Below, piece by piece: positions 46,701 to 61,700 of a stretch of DNA of 64,000 nt. Below the pieces are notes generated by a model. That model was not told where the DNA came from, made no database searches, and saw only the letters and a list, made by a program, of their open reading frames with translations. The stretch is from Cyprinodon diabolis (taxonomy: Eukaryota; Chordata; Actinopteri; Cyprinodontiformes; Cyprinodontidae), in contig CM060064.1 of the NCBI GenBank assembly GCA_030533445.1, forward strand, positions 509,916 to 573,915, in the 5' to 3' direction. How positions within the stretch are numbered: position 1 is the first letter of the stretch; each line of letters opens with the position of its first letter. The position numbers and the translations under genes were made by a program.

Positions 46701-49700
46701 GGGGACCGAGGGATGAACTCAGGTCCCTCTGAGGGGACCGAGGAATGAACTCACGTCCCTGTGAGGGACCGAGGAATGAACTCAGGTCCCTCTAAGGGGA
46801 CCGAGGGATGAACTCAGGTCCCTCTAAGGGGACCGAGGGATGAACTCAGGTCCCTCTGAGGGGACCGAGGGATGAACTCAGGTCCCTCTGAGGGGACCGA
46901 GGAATGAACTCACGTCCCTGAGGGACCGAGGAATGAACTCAGGTCCCTCTGAGGGGACCGAGGGATGAACTCAGGTCCCTCTGAGGGGACCGAGGGATGA
47001 ACTCAGGTCCCTCTGAGGGGACCGAGGGATGAACTCAGGTCCCTCTAATGGGACCGAGGGATGAACTCAGGTCCCTCTAATGGGACCGAGGGATGAACTC
47101 AGGTCCCTCTAATGGGACCGAGGGATGAACTCAGGTCCCTCTAATGGGACCGAGGGATGAACTCAGGTCCCTCTAATGGGACCGAGGGATGAACTCAGGT
47201 CCCTCTAATGGGACCGAGTGATGAACTCAGGTCCCTCTAATGGGACCGAGGGATGAACTCAGGTCCCTCTGAGGGGACAGAGGGATGAACTCAGGTCCCT
47301 CTAATGGGACCGAGGGATGAACTCAGGTCCCTCTAATGGGACCGAGGGATGAACTCAAGTCCCTCTGAGGGGACCGAGTGATGAACTCAGGTCCCTCTAA
47401 TGGGACCGAGGGATGAACTCAGGTCCCTCTAATGGGACCGAGGGATGAACTCAGGTCCCTCTAATGGGACCGAGGGATGAACTCAGGTCCCTCTAATGGG
47501 ACCGAGGGATGAACTCAGGTCCCTCTAATGGGACCGAGGGATGAACTCAGGTCCCTCTAATGGGACCGAGGGATGAACTCAGGTCCCTCTAATGGGACCG
47601 AGGGATGAACTCAGGTCCCTCTAATGGGACCGAGGGATGAACTCAGGTCCCTCTGAGGGGACCGAGGGATGAACTCAGGTCCCTCTGAGGGGACCGAGGG
47701 ATGAACTCAGGTCCCTCTGAGGGGACCGAGGGATGAACTCAGGTCCCTCTGAGGGGACCGAGGGATGAACTCAGGTCCCTCTAATGGGACCGAGGGATGA
47801 ACTCAGGTCCCTCTAATGGGACCGAGGGATGAACTCAGGTCCCTCTGAGGGGACCGAGGGATGAACTCAGGTCCCTCTGAGGGGACCGAGGGATGAACTC
47901 AAGTCCCTCTGAGGGGACCGAGGGATGAACTCAAGTCCCTCTGAGGGTACCGAGGGATGAACTCAGGTCCCTCTAATGGGACCGAGGGATGAACTCAGGT
48001 CCCTCTAATGGGACCGAGGGATGAACTCAGGTCCCTCTAATGGGACCGAGGGATGAACTCAGGTCCCTCTAATGGGACCGAGGGATGAACTCAGGTCCCT
48101 CTAATGGGACCGAGGGATGAACTCAGGTCCCTCTGAGGGGACCGAGGGATGAACTCAGGTCCCTCTGAGGGGACCGAGGGATGAACTCAGGTCCCTCTAA
48201 TGGGACCGAGGGATGAACTCAGGTCCCTCTGAGGGGACCGAGGGATGAACTCAGGTCCCTCTGAGGGGACCGAGGGATGAACTCAGGTCCCTCTGAGGGG
48301 ACCGAGGGATGAACTCAGGTCCCCTCTGAGGGGACCGAGGGATGAACTCAGGTCCCTCTGAGGGGACCGAGGAATGAACTCAGGTCCCTCTGAGGGGACC
48401 GAGGGATGAACTCAGGTCCCTCTGAGGGACCGAGGAATGAACTCAGGTCCCTCTAAGGGGACCGAGGGATGAACTCAGGTCCCTCTAATGGGACCGAGGG
48501 ATGAACTCAGGTCCCTCTAATGGGACCGAGGGATGAACTCAGGTCCCTCTGAGGGGACCGAGGGATGAACTCAGGTCCCTCTAATGGGACCGAGGGATGA
48601 ACTCAGGTCCCTCTGAGGGGACCGAGGGATGAACTCAGGTCCCTCTGAGGGGACCGAGGGATGAACTCAGGTCCCTCTAATGGGACCGAGGGATGAACTC
48701 AGGTCCCTCTAATGGGACCGAGGGATGAACTCAAGTCCCTCTGAGGGGACCGAGGGATGAACTCAGGTCCCTCTAATGGGACCGAGGGATGAACTCAAGT
48801 CTCTCTGAGGGTACCGAGGGATGAACTCAGGTCCCTCTAATGGGACCGAGGGATGAACTCAGGTCCCTCTAATGGGACCGAGGGATGAACTCAGGTCCCT
48901 CTGAGGGGACCGAGGGACGAACTCAGGTCCCTCTGAGGGGACCGAGGAATGAACTCAGGTCCCTCTGAGGGGACCGAGGAATGAACTCAGGTCCCTCTGA
49001 GGGGACCGAGGGATGAATTCAGGTCCCTCTGAGGGACCGAGGAATGAACTCAGGTCCCTCTAAGGGGACTGAGGGATGAACTCAGGTCCCTCTGAGGGGA
49101 CCGAGGGATGAACTCAGGTCCCTCTAAGGGGACCGAGGGATGAACTCAGGTCCCTCTGAGGGACCGAGGGATGAACTCAGGTCCCTCTGAGGGGACCGAG
49201 GGATGAACCAAGGAAATGAATACATAAAACTAAATCCTATCTTAATTTGTCAGAGCACATGAAGCAGATATTAATTTTCTATTATGAGTTTTAATTAACT
49301 ACTGACCTTTCCACATATAGTTCACGATGAAGAAGACGACAAACACATTTTTTCCCCCCACACGTCTCCTCGGATGATCAAAAAAAATGACTCCTCTGCC
49401 ATGGCGTAGTAATATAACCAACCAGAGGGTGTCGCAATTTAGTATTATCAGCCGTAGAGTTATCAATGCTGTTTGAAGGTCTGGGCCTGGCAATGAATTA
49501 AAACTTCAGGGTTTTTTTGGGAACGTGGGCAAGGCGGTAGCGTGAGTTTGCAGGAAACACTTCAATACTAACATTACATTGTCACACCGTACTCTCAGTC
49601 ACTCAGTAACTTAGCCTGTGAATTCCTAGCTAGCATTTACTGGCGTAAACAAATAGGCGCTAACGTTAACATGTACTAGGCTACTTCAGTTGGCTTACCT

Positions 49701-52700
49701 AAAAAGTCTATGACTTACCCTTCATGTGACTCGAGAGCGCAGACTCGCCCATTGTGAAAAGCTGCACATCTTTTTTGCAGACTTTACAAGAGGCAACTCG
49801 TGGGGTTTGTCCTCGTTTAATCCATAATTTGTATTTTTCATCTTCCAGCCAACGTTAATTGCAACGACAACCTCCCGGCATGGTGCAGTAGTGGTTTCAT
49901 GGGGGCGGAGTCACACATGGAAATAGACTGGCAGTTCGCAGTCACACATAAGCGAGCAGGTTTCATTTTCGGGCTCTCCAACATTTTATTTCTCCATTTA
50001 ATAAACACACGATTCAGTTAGATAGGGATTTGTTGTGAAAGAATTACAATTTCAAGCATTTTCAAGCATTTCATCGAAAATATAAGCACTTTTCAAACCT
50101 TGAAAACACAACGTCAAAATGCAAGCATTTTCAAGGATTTCCAGCACCCGTATGAACCCTGCCACTAGTAAACCTGCAAATTGAGAGCGAAGTGCTCTGT
50201 TAGGAACATAAGGAACAATCAGATCTCTGATATCAGATGGAGCTTGGCCATTTAAGGCTTTATATGTGAGAAGGAGGATTTTAAATTCTGTTCTGGATTT
50301 AACAGGAAGCCAATGAAGAGAAGCCAGGATAGGAGAGATATGATCTCTCTTTTTCATTTTCATCAGAACTCTGGCTGCAGCATTTTGGATCAGCTGAAGG
50401 CTTTTAACTACAGTTTGTGGACTTCCTGATAGTAAAGAATTACAATAGTCCAGCCTTGAAGTAACAAATGCATGGACTAGTTTCTCAGCATCACCCCTGG
50501 ACAGGAGATTTCTAGTTTTTGCAATGTTCCTCAGATGAAAGAAGGAAATTCTAGAAACCTCTTTGATCTGGGATTTAAATGACAGGTCCTGATCAAAAAC
50601 GACACCAAGATTTTTTACTTTATTATCTGAAATCAGTTTAATCCCATCCAAATGAAGTGACTGACTATAACTTCTGTTTTGTGCAGTGCTGAGATCTAAC
50701 AGGACAAGTACAGATAAAGTCTATTATCTGAGGCCATGAGAATATCCTTAGTGAATTTTACCAGAGCTGCTTCAGTGCTATGATAGGTTTGCTAACTCTG
50801 AAAGTTAAACTGGATCAAAGCAGTCTAAACCCGGTTCAGATTCCATGACTACCTCAGGTACAATCGCGGATAGAGGAGTGCTTATGATCTTATTTTTAAT
50901 AAGATCAATCTTATTTATAAAGAATCCCATAAAATCATTGCTGCTAAGAGCAGGTGGGATGGACGGTTCAACAGAGCTATGGCTCTGGGTGAGTTTGGCA
51001 ACTGATTAAAAAGAAATCTAGGATTATTCTTATTCTCCTCTATTCATGAGGAGAAGTATGCTGCTCTTGCTTTACAAAGGGTCCTCTTATACAGCAGTAA
51101 ACCATTTTTCCAGACTAGGAAGGACTCCCGCAGGCCTGTGGAGCGATATTTTCTTTCCAGTTTCCTAGCATTTTGCTTCAAAGTACGCAGCTCTGCATTA
51201 AACCAAGGAGCAAGCTTTCTATTTTTAACGGTTTTCATTTTCAAAGGAGCTGCGTTGTCTAAGGCAGTAACAAAATCATCAACCTGTGAAGGGGAATAAG
51301 CTATGCTTTTGCACTCTGCAGCACTGCTCAGCGACACAGAGGAGAGAGAAAGTGAAGCAGATTCTTTAAAATTTATAACTGCACTATCTGATAAAGATCT
51401 ACTAAAATTGAACCTTCTTTTGGGGGAGGAGAACTCAGTTAAAGTAATCCTGAAGGTTATTAGAAAGTGGTCAGAGAGGACAGGGTTGTGAGGAAATACT
51501 GTTATTTCTTCACATTCTATGCCGTATGTCAGCACAAGATCCAAAGTATGAAGATGAGAATGTGTGGGACTATTCACATTTTGAACAAAGCCAATAGTGT
51601 CTAAGATAGCATTAAAGGCTGCTCTTAAGCTATCGCCTTCAATGTCAGCATGGATGTTAAAATCTCCCACTATGATGACCCTGTCAGTATTTAATGCCAA
51701 ATCAGAAAGGAACTCTGAAAACTCATCTAAAAATTCAGAGTAAGGACCTGGCGGACGATACAAAGTTACAAAAAGAAGAGGTTTTCTTGCCTTGAAATTT
51801 GGATCAGGGAAATTAAGGGTTAAATGTTCAAAGAGTTGTAGGTATTAACTGTTTTGGGAGTAATCAGTAAGTCAGACTGGAAGATTGTTGCTACTCCTCC
51901 TCCTCGCCCAGAACTTCTGGGTATGTGAAAATTTAAATAGCTTGAAGGAGTTGCCTCATTTATGCTCACATACAGTGGGGCAAAAAAGTATTTAGTCAGC
52001 CACCAATAGTGCAAGTTCTCCCACTCAAAAAGATGAGAGAGGCCGGTAATTTTCATCATAGATATACCTCAACTATGAAAGACAAAATGAGAAAAAAAAA
52101 TCCAGAAAATCACATTGTCTGATTTTTAAATAATTTATTTGCAAAATATGGTGGAAAATAAGTATTTGGTCAGTTACAAACAAGCAAGATTTCTGGCTCT
52201 CACAGACCTGTAACTTCTTCTGTAAGAGGCTCCTCTGTCCTCCGCTCGTTACCTTCATTAATGGCACCTGTTTGAACCCGTTATCAGTATAAAAGACACC
52301 TGTCCACAACCTCAAACAGTCACACTCTAAACTCCACCATGGCCAAAACTAGAGAGCTGTCAAAGGACACCCGAAACAAATGATAGACCTGCACCAGGCT
52401 GGGAAGTCTGAATCTGCAATAGGTAAACAGCTTGGTGTGAAGAAATCAACTGTGGGATCAATTATTAGAAAATGGAAAACATACAAGACCACTGATAATC
52501 TTCCTCGATCTGGGGCTCCACGCAAGATCTCACCCCGTGGGGTCAAAATGATCACAAGAACGGTGAGTAAAAATCCCAGAACCACACGGGGGGACCTAGT
52601 GAATGACCTGCAGAGAGCTGGGACCAAAGTAACAAAGGCTACCATCAGTAACACACTACGCCGCCAGGGACTCAAATCCTGCAGTGCCAGACGTGTCCCC

Positions 52701-55700
52701 CTGCTTAAGCCAGTACATGTCAAGGCCCGTCTCAAGTTTGCTAGAGAGCATTTGGATGATCCAGACGATGACTGGGAGAATATCATATGGTCAGATGAAA
52801 CCAAAATAGAACTTTTTGATAAAAACTCTACTCGTCGTGTTTGGAGGAGAGAGAATGCTGAGTTGCATCCAAAGAACACCATACCTACAGTGAAGCATGG
52901 GGGTGGAAACATCATGCTTTGGGGCTGTTTTTCTGCTAAGGGACCAGGACGGCTGATCCGTGTGAAGGAAAGAATGAATGGAGTCATGTATCGTCAAATT
53001 TTGAGTGAAAACCTCCTTCTATCAGCAAGGGCATTGAAGATGAAACGTGGCTGGGTCTTTCAGCATGACAATGATCCCAAACACACCGCCCGGGTAACGA
53101 AGGAGTGGCTTGGTAAGAAGAATTTCAAGGTCCTGGAGTGGCCTAGCCAGTCTCCAGATCTCAACCCCATAGAAAATCTTTGGAGGGAGTTGAAAGTCCG
53201 TGTTGCCCAGCGACAGCCCCAGAACATCACTGCTCTAGAGGAGATCCGCATGGAGGAATGGGCCAAAATACCAGCAACAGTGTGTGAAAACCTTGTGAAG
53301 ACTTACAGAAAACGTTTGATCTCTGTCATTGCCAACAAAGGGTATATAACAAAGTATTGAGATGAACTTTTGTTATTGACCAAATACTTATTTTCCACCA
53401 TATTTTGCAAATAAATTCCTTAAAAATTAGACAATGTGATTTACTGGATTTTTTTCCTCATTTTGTCTCTCATAGTTGAGGTATATCTATGATGAAAATT
53501 ACCGGCCTCTGTCATCTTTTTAAGTGGGAGAACTTGCACTATTGGTGGCTGACTGAATACTTTTTTGCCCCACTGTAATCCTCTTGCTGCAGCCAGGTTT
53601 CTGTAAGGCAACACAAGTCAATGTGATTATCACAAATCAAGTCATTAACTAGCAGACTTTTAGAGGAAAGAGATCTTATGTTAAACAGACCACATTTAAT
53701 TGTTTTAACTTTTTCCACAATTGGAGTTATTTTGATTTTAATTAGATTATCATGATTTACTCCTTTGGGAATCTTTCCTAATTTATTAGATTTTGGTCGT
53801 GGGCAAGACACTGTCTGGATGGAGTAAACAGTGGGTAACAGTAGAGAAGCTGCAGAGAGGTCTGTTAAACTACAACTCTGCTTCCTGGTCTGCACCCTGG
53901 GTGGTCAGGGTTTTGGAGGACTAATAAATGTGGCCAGATTCCTAGAAAGAAGAGCTGCACCATCCAAAGTGGGATGGATGCCGTCTCTCCGAATCAGACC
54001 AGGCTTTCCCCAAAAGGATTGCCAATTATTAATGTAGCCCACGTTGTTTTCAGGACACCACCTAGACAACCAGCGGTTGAATGACGACATGCGGCTAAAC
54101 ATGTCATCACTGGTCAGATCAGGGAGGGGACCAGAGAAAATTACCGAGTCCGACATTTTTTTGGCAAACTTACACACCGAAGCAACACTAATTTTAGTGA
54201 CCTCCGATCGGCGTAACCGGGTGTCATTACCGCCAGCGTGAATAACAATCTTACTGTATTTAACCTTATCCTTAGCCAGCAGTTTCAGGTAGGATTTGAT
54301 GTCGCCCGTTCTGGCCCCCGGCAAACACTTGACTATGGTCCCTGGTGTCTCTAATGCCACTTTTGTGAAAAGAACTTCAGATGGAGATGGTCTGGACAGC
54401 TACAACGCTGCTCAGTAGTCCAAACAGGAAGTGAACACGATACGTCTCACCAACAGCACCAGCAGCACCCTCTAGTGTCAGGGAAGCAGCCAGTGAATAA
54501 ATCTGTCTGTATTGATGGATTTCTGCTGTTATCTCTAAAGACATGGGGAAGTGTAGCATGGCGTTGCTCTAAAGGGCATGGCGGGTTCTTTAGAGGCCTG
54601 AAAACTAGTCAGAAGTCTAGAGGACGGGTTTGGACAAGAAGACACAGCAGCGTCCAACAGGAAGAGACGCAGAGTAAAACGCATTCACTTCTCCCAGGCG
54701 CCACAGGAAAGAGATTTTCTTAGTTTGGAGTCCTGCAGCGGGCAGGCAGACAGGAACGTTAAAAATAAAACATTTCAATAACCATCAACTAAATATGAGA
54801 CTGATCAAAGTTAAGCTCCATGTCCCAATTTCTATATTAGAGTCTCTATTGTTTGTGTTTCTATGAGGAGTTTTTTAATCAATGATTGCGCGTGGATGTC
54901 CAGGAGGTTCTGGTGGGTCGACTCAGCCAACAGGGTCAGCAAAGGTCATTAGCATGTGACTGAGAGGAGCAGCTAAAACAGACACGCTTCCTGATTAGCT
55001 GTTAGCTTCCATCGCTAACGGTTACAGAACATCAGAAGGGAGAGGGAAGAACCTGAGGTCACGCTTTCAGCTGCTACCGGCGGGTCTCCCTGCCTCTGGG
55101 CTGGATCAGAGGCGGCGGCGCTTAAGCAGAGGAGGCGTGTCTTCAGTAAATATTAGCATCATCAACAAACACTGGAAAACAGCTTTAGAAAACATGACCT
55201 TCATCTCGGTGCCGCCCAGAACCACCAGAACCAGCACAGTTCACAGGATCACGACCCAGAATCTAACGTTCCTCCTCCAACATGTGGACCTGGTTTCCTG
55301 AAGGACTGACGTTCCATCGTTCCATTCCTGAGCTTTAGGATCCTCATCAGTAAACCGGCACAGACCAAAACCCACCGAGTCACAAATCCTACTACGTCCA
55401 TCCTGCATTGATCAGCTTTCACAACTCAGGCTGCCACATAGGAATCAAATGAAGTGTCCCTGAGTCAGGTCCTCCTCAGGTTTAGAGTGATCTCCTCTAC
55501 AGCAGATCTGGAGGAGACACTGATTCATCTGATCCATAAGTGTCATGGAGAACAAACGGGTCTAAAGAGAGGGAGCTCCTCGGCCATCACTAGAGCTCTC
55601 CTGGAGGCTTTCAGGTCCATCAGAGCCCATAGTGAGCTCTCCGTGTCCATCTCTGTCCTCCTCCTGAGGAAGGCAGGAATGGCTGCACTGCATGACAGGG

Positions 55701-58700
55701 AGGAACACCAGGGACCGCCCATCCTAAAGAACAACTGTCCTCCGGTTCAGGAGGACAGTCGGTTCACGTCTGGCCTGTCAGAACCCACCAATCAGCAGTC
55801 ATCGGAACCCACCAATCAGCCGGCATTAGAACCCACCAATCAGCCGGCATCAGAACCCACCAATCAGCAGTCATCAGAACCCACCAATCAGCAGTCATCA
55901 GAACCCACCAATCAGCCTGCATTAGAACCCACCAACCAGCCGGCATCAGAACCCACCAATCAGCCTGAATTAGAACCCACCAACCAGCCGGCATTAGAAC
56001 CCACCAATCAGCCGGCATCAGAACCCATCAACCAGCCGGCATCAGAACCCACCAATCAGCAGTCATCAGAACCCACCAATCAGCAGTCATCAGAACCCAC
56101 CAATCAGCCTGAATTAGAACCCACCAATCAGCCTGAATTAGAACCCATCAACCAGCCGGCATCAGAACCCAACAATCAGCCTGCATTAGAACCCACCAAC
56201 CAGCCGGCATCAGAACCCATCAACCAGCCGGCATCAGAACCCAACAATCAGCCTGCATTAGAACCCACCAATCAGCCTGCATTAGAACCCACCAACCAGC
56301 CGGCATCAGAACCCATCAACCAGCCGGCATCAGAACCCAACAATCAGCCTGCATTAGAACCCACCAATCAGCCTGCATTAGAACCCACCAACCAGCCGGC
56401 ATCAGAACCCGCCTGCATCAGAACCCACCAACCAGCCGGCATCAGAACCCATCAACCAGCCGGCATCAGAACCCAACAATCAGCCTGCATTAGAACCCAC
56501 CAATCAGCCTGAATTAGAACCCACCAACCAGCCGGCATTAGAACCCACCAATCAGCCGGCATCAGAACCCATCAACCAGCCGGCATCAGAACCCACCAAT
56601 CAGCAGTCATCAGAACCCACCAATCAGCAGTCATCAGAACCCACCAATCAGCCTGAATTAGAACCCACCAATCAGCCTGAATTAGAACCCACCAACCAGC
56701 CGGCATTAGAACCCACCAACCAGCCGGCATCAGAACCCATCAACCAGCCGGCATCAGAACCCAACAATCAGCCTGCATTAGAACCCACCAATCAGCCGGC
56801 ATCAGAACCCATCAACCAGCCGGCATCAGAACCCACCAATCAGCCTGCATTAGAACCCACCAATCAGCCTGCATCAGAACCCACCAATCAGCCTGCATTA
56901 TAACCCACCAATCAGCCTGCATCAGAACCCACCAATCAGCCGGCATCAGAACCCATCAACCAGCCGGCATCAGAACCCACCAATCAGCCTGCATTAGAAC
57001 CCACCAACCAGCCTGCATCAGAACCCACCAATCAGCCTGCATCAGAACCCACCAATCAGCCTGCATTAGAACCCACCAATAAGCCTGCATTAGAACCCAC
57101 CAATCAGCCGGCATTAGAACCCACCAATCAGCCGGCATCAGAACCCACCAATCAGCCTGCATTAGAACCCACCAATCAGCCGGCATCAGAACCCATCAAC
57201 CAGCCGGCATCAGAACCCACCAATCAGCCTGCATTAGAACCCACCAATCAGCCTGCATCAGAACCCACCAATCAGCCTGCATTAGAACCCACCAATCAGC
57301 CGGCATCAGAACCCACCAATCAGCCTGCATCAGAACCCAACAATCAGCCTGCATTAGAACCCACCAATCAGCCGGTATTAGAACCCACCAATCAGCCTGC
57401 ATTAGAACCCACCAATCAGCCTGCATTAGAACCCACCAATCAGCCTGCATTAGAACCCAACAATCAGCCTGCATTAGAACCCACCAATCAGCCTGCATTA
57501 GAACCCACCAATCAGCCTGCATTAGAACCCACCAATCAGCCTGCATTAGAACCCAACAATCAGCCTGCATTAGAACCCACCAATCAGCCTGCATTAGAAC
57601 CCACCAATCAGCCGGTATTAGAACCCACCAATCAGCCTGCATTAGAACCCACCAATCAGCCGGCATCAGAACCCAACAATCAGCCTGCATTAGAACCCAC
57701 CAATCAGCCGGCATTAGAACCCACCAATCAGCCGGCATTAGAACCCACCAAACAGCCGGCATCAGAACCCGCCTGCATCAGAACCCACCAATCAGCCTGC
57801 ATTAGAACCCAACAATCAGCCGGCATCAGAACCCATTAACCAGCCAGCATCAGAACCCACCAATCAGCCGGCATTAGAACCCACCAACCCGCCGGCATCA
57901 GAACCCAACAATCAGCCTGCATTAGAACCCACCAATCAGCCAGCATTAGAACCCACCAATCAGCCTGCATTAGAACCCACCAATCAGCCGGCATCAGAAC
58001 CCGCCTGCATCAGAACCCACCAATCAGCCTGCATTAGAACCCACCTATCAGCCGGCATCAGAACCCACCAATCAGCCGGCATCAGAACCCACCAATCAGC
58101 CTGCATCAGAACCCACCAATCAGCCTGCATTAGAACCCACCAATCAGCCGGCATCAGAACCCGCCTGCATCAGAACCCACCAATCAGCCTGCATTAGAAC
58201 CCACCAATCAGCCTGCATTAGAACCCAACAATCAGCCGGCATCAGAACCCATTAGCCAGCCGGCATCAGAACCCACCAATCAGCCTGCATTAGAACCCAC
58301 AAATCAGCCGGCATCGGAACCAACCAATCAGCCTGCATTAGAACCCACCAATCAGCCAGCATCAGAACCCACCAACCAGCGAGCATCAGAACCCACCAAC
58401 CAGCCAGCATCACAACCCACCAATCAGCCGGCATCAGAACCCACCAATCAGCCGGCATCAGAACCCACCAATCAGCCGGCATCAGAACCCACCAATCAGC
58501 CGGCATTAGAACCCACCAATCAGCCGGCATCAGAACCCACCAACCAGCCAGCATCACAACCCACCAATCAGCCGGCATCAGAACCCACCAATCAGCCGGC
58601 ATCAGAACCCACCAATCAGCCGGCATCAGAACCCACCAATCAGCCGGCATTAGAACCCACCAATCAGCCGGCATTAGAACCCACCAATCAGCCAGCATCA

Positions 58701-61700
58701 CAACCCACCAATCAGCCTGCATTAGAACCCACCAATCAGCCGGCATCAGAACCCACCAATCAGCCGGCATCAGAACCCACCAATCAGCCGGCATCAGAAC
58801 CCACCAATCAGCCTGCATCAGAACCCACCAATCAGCCTGCATTAGAACCCACCAATCAGCCGGCATCAGAACCCACCAATCAGCCGGCATTAGAACCCAC
58901 CAATCAGCCGGCATTAGAACCCACCAATCAGCCGGCATCAGAACCCACCAATCAGCCGGCTTTAGAACCCACCAATCAGCCTGCATCAGAACCCACCAAT
59001 CAGCCTGCATTAGAACCCACCAATCAGCCGGCTTTAGAACCCACCAATCAGCCAGCATTAGAACCCACCAATCAGCCTGCATTAGAACCCACCAATCAGC
59101 CTGCATCAGAACCCACCAATCAGCCTGCATTAGAACCCACCAATCAGCCTGCATCAGAACCCAACAATCAGCCTGCATTAGAACCCACCAATCAGCCTGC
59201 ATCAGAACCCAACAATCAGCCTGCATTAGAACCCACCAACCAGCCGGCATCGGAACCCACCAATCAGCCGGCATCGGAACCCAACAATCAGCCGGCATCA
59301 GAACCCAACAATCAGCCTGCATTAGAACCCACCAATCAGCCGGCATTAGAACCCACCAATCAGCCGGCATTAGAACCCACCAAACAGCCGGCATCAGAAC
59401 CCGCCTGCATCAGAACCCACCAATCAGCCTGCATTAGAATCCAACAATCAGCCGGCATCAGAACCCATTAACCAGCCAGCATCAGAACCCACCAATCAGC
59501 CGGCATTAGAACCCACCAACCCGCCGGCATCAGAACCCAACAATCAGCCTGCATTAGAACCCACCAATCAGCCTGCATTAGAACCCACCAATCAGCCGGC
59601 ATCAGAACCCGCCTGCATCAGAACCCACCAATCAGCCTGCATTAGAACCCACCTATCAGCCGGCATCAGAACCCACCAATCAGCCGGCATCAGAACCCAC
59701 CAATCAGCCTGCATCAGAACCCACCAATCAGCCTGCATTAGAACCCACCAATCAGCCGGCATCAGAACCCGCCTGCATCAGAACCCACCAATCAGCCTGC
59801 ATTAGAACCCACCAATCAGCCTGCATTAGAACCCAACAATCAGCCGGCATCAGAACCCATTAGCCAGCCGGCATCAGAACCCACCAATCAGCCTGCATTA
59901 GAACCCACAAATCAGCCGGCATCGGAACCAACCAATCAGCCTGCATTAGAACCCACCAATCAGCCAGCATCAGAACCCACCAACCAGCGAGCATCAGAAC
60001 CCACCAACCAGCCAGCATCACAACCCACCAATCAGCCGGCATCAGAACCCACCAATCAGCCGGCATCAGAACCCACCAATCAGCCGGCATCAGAACCCAC
60101 CAATCAGCCGGCATTAGAACCCACCAATCAGCCGGCATTAGAACCCACCAATCAGCCAGCATCACAACCCACCAATCAGCCTGCATTAGAACCCACCAAT
60201 CAGCCGGCATCAGAACCCACCAATCAGCCGGCATCAGAACCCACCAATCAGCCGGCATCAGAACCCACCAATCAGCCTGCATCAGAACCCACCAATCAGC
60301 CTGCATTAGAACCCACCAATCAGCCGGCATCAGAACCCACCAATCAGCCGGCATTAGAACCCACCAATCAGCCGGCATTAGAACCCACCAATCAGCCGGC
60401 ATCAGAACCCACCAATCAGCCGGCTTTAGAACCCACCAATCAGCCTGCATCAGAACCCACCAATCAGCCTGCATTAGAACCCACCAATCAGCCGGCTTTA
60501 GAACCCACCAATCAGCCGGCATTAGAACCCACCAATCAGCCTGCATTAGAACCCACCAATCAGCCTGCATCAGAACCCACCAATCAGCCTGCATTAGAAC
60601 CCACCAATCAGCCTGCATCAGAACCCAACAATCAGCCTGCATTAGAACCCACCAATCAGCCTGCATCAGAACCCAACAATCAGCCTGCATTAGAACCCAC
60701 CAACCAGCCGGCATCGGAACCCACCAATCAGCCGGCATCGGAACCCAACAATCAGCCGGCATCAGAACCCAACAATCAGCCTGCATTAGAACCCACCAAT
60801 CAGCCGGCATTAGAACCCACCAATCAGCCGGCATTAGAACCCACCAAACAGCCGGCATCAGAACCCGCCTGCATCAGAACCCACCAATCAGCCTGCATTA
60901 GAACCCAACAATCAGCCGGCATCAGAACCCATTAACCAGCCAGCATCAGAACCCACCAATCAGCCGGCATTAGAACCCACCAACCCGCCGGCATCAGAAC
61001 CCAACAATCAGCCTGCATTAGAACCCACCAATCAGCCTGCATTAGAACCCACCAATCAGCCGGCATCAGAACCCGCCTGCATCAGAACCCACCAATCAGC
61101 CTGCATTAGAACCCACCTATCAGCCGGCATCAGAACCCACCAATCAGCCGGCATCAGAACCCACCAATCAGCCTGCATCAGAACCCACCAATCAGCCTGC
61201 ATTAGAACCCGCCTGCATCAGAACCCACCAATCAGCCTGCATTAGAACCCACCAATCAGCCTGCATTAGAACCCAACAATCAGCCGGCATCAGAACCCAT
61301 TAGCCAGCCGGCATCAGAACCCACCAATCAGCCTGCATTAGAACCCACAAATCAGCCGGCATCGGAACCAACCAATCAGCCTGCATTAGAACCCACCAAT
61401 CAGCCAGCATCAGAACCCACCAACCAGCGAGCATCAGAACCCACCAACCAGCCAGCATCACAACCCACCAATCAGCCGGCATTAGAACCCACCAATCAGC
61501 CGGCATTAGAACCCACCAATCAGCCGGCATCAGAACCCACCAATCAGCCGGCATCAGAACCCACCAATCAGCCGGCATTAGAACCCACCAATCAGCCAGC
61601 ATCACAACCCACCAATCAGCCTGCATTAGAACCCACCAATCAGCCGGCATCAGAACCCACCAATCAGCCGGCATCAGAACCCACCAATCAGCCGGCATCA

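Noticed and set aside
44755..49208. CRISPR-like array of 32-bp repeats with palindromic core
   Set aside because: The units are directly tandem with no spacers and the context is a vertebrate intron, so it is a minisatellite.
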